The translations under genes and the position numbers were made by a program. 14,172 bases of DNA from Candidatus Gerdarchaeota archaeon (GTDB lineage: Archaea > Asgardarchaeota > Heimdallarchaeia > JABLTI01): assembly GCA_016840905.1 (NCBI GenBank), contig JAEORM010000295.1, positions 1 to 14,172 of the forward strand, read 5' to 3'. Shown here piece by piece: positions 12,730-14,172 of the stretch. The notes beneath the pieces were generated by a model. That model did no database searches, had not been told where the DNA came from, and saw only the letters and a list, made by a program, of their open reading frames with translations. Within the stretch, counting starts at the first letter, position 1; every line of letters begins with the position of its first letter.

Positions 12730-14172
12730 TTATTTCTTCTTTTTGACAATTATACCAGCTACGGTAGCAACTAGCATAATGGAAGAGAGAGTGATCAACA
12801 AGCTGAAACCTGGAGTATCCTCTGTTGTTCCAAATCCAGCTTTAGCCATATACTCTCTAGCCTTGTCAAGATCGAAGTTATATCTGATGATGTTTGGATT
12901 GCACCAGATACCCATCTTAGGATAAATAGGCCAGTCAGTAATTATCCATTCACCATTATGGACAACTTCGTTGATTTCATTTCTATCTATGGCATAATTC
13001 ATAGCTTTTCTGAGAGCTAGACCTTTGGTAATGGTTGGATCAATCTCACTTGGAGTTCTATCACCAACTTGTAGTCTGGATTCTCTCATGTTGTAACCAT
13101 AGAAACCATAATTGAAGAGGGTGTCTGATTGAATGATAAAATCTGGATTGGTTAACATATTTTCTATTTCTAATGGGAAGTCAGTTACTGCTTCAATATC
13201 AGTTTTACCAGCTTTGAATTCAAGGATAGCTGTTTGTCTATCAGGAATAATTCTGATTCTATATTGAGTCAAACCACCTGAGAAATCACCAAATCGTCTT
13301 TCAAAATCTAATCCTGGATCATCGGTAATTGAAGTATCTAATTTCCAACAATCAGGATTTACTGTGAGGGTTGTTTCAACACCTTCTGTGAAATCACTTA
13401 TTTCAAATAAACCGGTACCAAAAGCATTGGTTGCGAAGGTATTCCACGCATCATCTAATATGTCTGGTGTTACACCATCAGCTAATTGAGTTTGGTTCAA
13501 ATAGTGTTCTGGTAAGATATTTCTTGCTAATTGAGGTAAGGATGGGGCATAAGGATCATTCTCTGGAGTTGTATCATCAGCATCAACATAGATCTTCATA
13601 GTATAGTCATCAACAATTTCCATATCTTTGATCCAATCAAATAAGTGTTGGTCATTGGAGACATATTTCCAGGCATAGAAGGTAAAGTAAACATCTCTTA
13701 TGTCTAATTCTTCATCTGGGAATTCTGCTAGTGGATCTACAGCCCATTTGACACCATGTCTTACGGTTATTTCTATAGTGGTATCATTAAGGTAAGAATA
13801 GGATTCTGCCAAGTGAGGCCAAGCACTTAAATCAGCATCATACCAAATTAAAGGATCTAAAACAGCATTACTAATCCTTGAAGATGAAGCATCATCTTGG
13901 TACAAGGGGTTCAAATCAGACCAGGCTGCATCAGTGATAACTAATTCTTCAGTATCTAATTGACCTGTGTGAGAACCATCATAGTACATCTTACCCCAAG
14001 ATTGTAAAATTCCTTCAGTATAGTTATAACCATGAAGGTTTGACCATTGAGTATTATAACCTCTTGGAGCGAATGTTGGCATGAGTGGACAGATCTTATC
14101 CATCATATATTGTTCCCAAGCCCAGTAGTGTTCTACACGTTCTTCTGAGTCGGGAGGCATAATGAGTGTTCC
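12730..14172 (-). CDS. Membrane-anchored peptide-type solute-binding protein, circularly permuted (paralogue 2, 5' end off window)
   Basis: The frame stays open to the window edge (first visible residues GTLIMPPDSEERVEHYW), so the ATG at 14160 is internal and about 480 residues are seen. They align along their whole length with paralogue 1. The usual C-terminal piece of family-5 binding proteins ends at about residue 48 (LHGYN). The conserved linker (SWGKMYY, SHTGQLDTEEL) follows, then the usual N-terminal start (DLNPLYQDD, HLAESYSY, ITVRHGVKW), FGTGLFEISDF, and LRKAMNYAIDRNEI. DLDKAREYMAKAGF comes just before a single C-terminal span (LLITLSSIMLVATVAGIIV) and a KKKK stop-transfer end. The hydrophilic body should be outside the cell, held by this anchor. 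Only three cysteines are visible. Together with paralogue 1 it forms a tandem pair on the same strand, each with its own terminator. Ligand and transporter partners are not visible. Confidence 0.9.
   Translation of the reverse strand, partial: GTLIMPPDSEERVEHYWAWEQYMMDKICPLMPTFAPRGYNTQWSNLHGYNYTEGILQSWGKMYYDGSHTGQLDTEELVITDAAWSDLNPLYQDDASSSRISNAVLDPLIWYDADLSAWPHLAESYSYLNDTTIEITVRHGVKWAVDPLAEFPDEELDIRDVYFTFYAWKYVSNDQHLFDWIKDMEIVDDYTMKIYVDADDTTPENDPYAPSLPQLARNILPEHYLNQTQLADGVTPDILDDAWNTFATNAFGTGLFEISDFTEGVETTLTVNPDCWKLDTSITDDPGLDFERRFGDFSGGLTQYRIRIIPDRQTAILEFKAGKTDIEAVTDFPLEIENMLTNPDFIIQSDTLFNYGFYGYNMRESRLQVGDRTPSEIDPTITKGLALRKAMNYAIDRNEINEVVHNGEWIITDWPIYPKMGIWCNPNIIRYNFDLDKAREYMAKAGFGTTEDTPGFSLLITLSSIMLVATVAGIIVKKKK
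13434..13515. repeat. 82-bp stretch shared with the neighbouring paralogue (copy B)
   Basis: This is the counterpart of 11394-11475, in the same position of the paralogous gene and the same orientation; nine mismatches were counted by eye. Confidence 0.75.

Noticed and set aside
10663..14172. Lipoprotein anchoring of the binding proteins
   Set aside because: Paralogue 1 has no lipobox cysteine after its signal segment; both have a C-terminal span instead.
1..14172. tRNA, rRNA, CRISPR array or insertion sequence
   Set aside because: No cloverleaf-like segment, rRNA-like conserved stretch, spaced repeat array, transposase or terminal inverted repeat pair was seen.

Overview
The window is AT-rich and looks archaeal, most likely from an Asgard archaeon (a Loki-, Thor- or Heimdall-type lineage; the sequence alone does not say which). 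Three things point there: a four-subunit pyruvate:ferredoxin oxidoreductase of the archaeal type, an archaea-specific Nre DNA-repair protein with a C-terminal PCNA-binding motif, and a eukaryote-like Ras/Rab-family small GTPase, which together are typical of Asgard genomes. TATA-like boxes (TTTAAATA, TTTATATTT) and T-tract terminators fit archaeal transcription. Several genes appear to start with TTG. No rRNA, tRNA, CRISPR array or mobile element was recognised.

Layout. (1) 1-2875, plus strand: the end of porC, then porD, porA and porB, tightly packed and closed by a strong hairpin-plus-T9 terminator. The products make one enzyme that converts pyruvate and CoA to acetyl-CoA and CO2 and reduces ferredoxin. 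(2) 2911-3166: a small unlisted gene for a 44-residue single-span membrane peptide, with its own TATA-like box, a structured leader and a bidirectional terminator. (3) 3178-3759, minus strand: the Rab-like GTPase, read from a TTG start with a strong ribosome-binding site. (4) 3929-7608, plus strand: a tandem universal-stress protein, a 12-span amino-acid permease and a coiled-coil protein of unknown role. They look like one transport-and-regulation unit. (5) 7710-9281, plus strand: a zinc-ribbon/von Willebrand A protein with a palindrome just behind its TATA-like box. (6) 9305-10573, minus strand: NreA. (7) 10663-14172, minus strand: two tandem, C-terminally anchored peptide-type solute-binding proteins, the upstream one cut by the window edge.

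The most striking observation is in region 7. Both solute-binding proteins carry the canonical family-5 fold segments in circularly permuted order: the segment that normally ends the protein comes first, joined by a conserved linker to the segment that normally starts it, and the protein ends where the usual chain would be cut, in a membrane anchor. Secondary points are the Zn-ribbon/vWA/beta/helical order of the vWA protein (superficially like Sec23/Sec24), a codon-usage switch inside the por operon, and possible operators or leader structures upstream of three genes.
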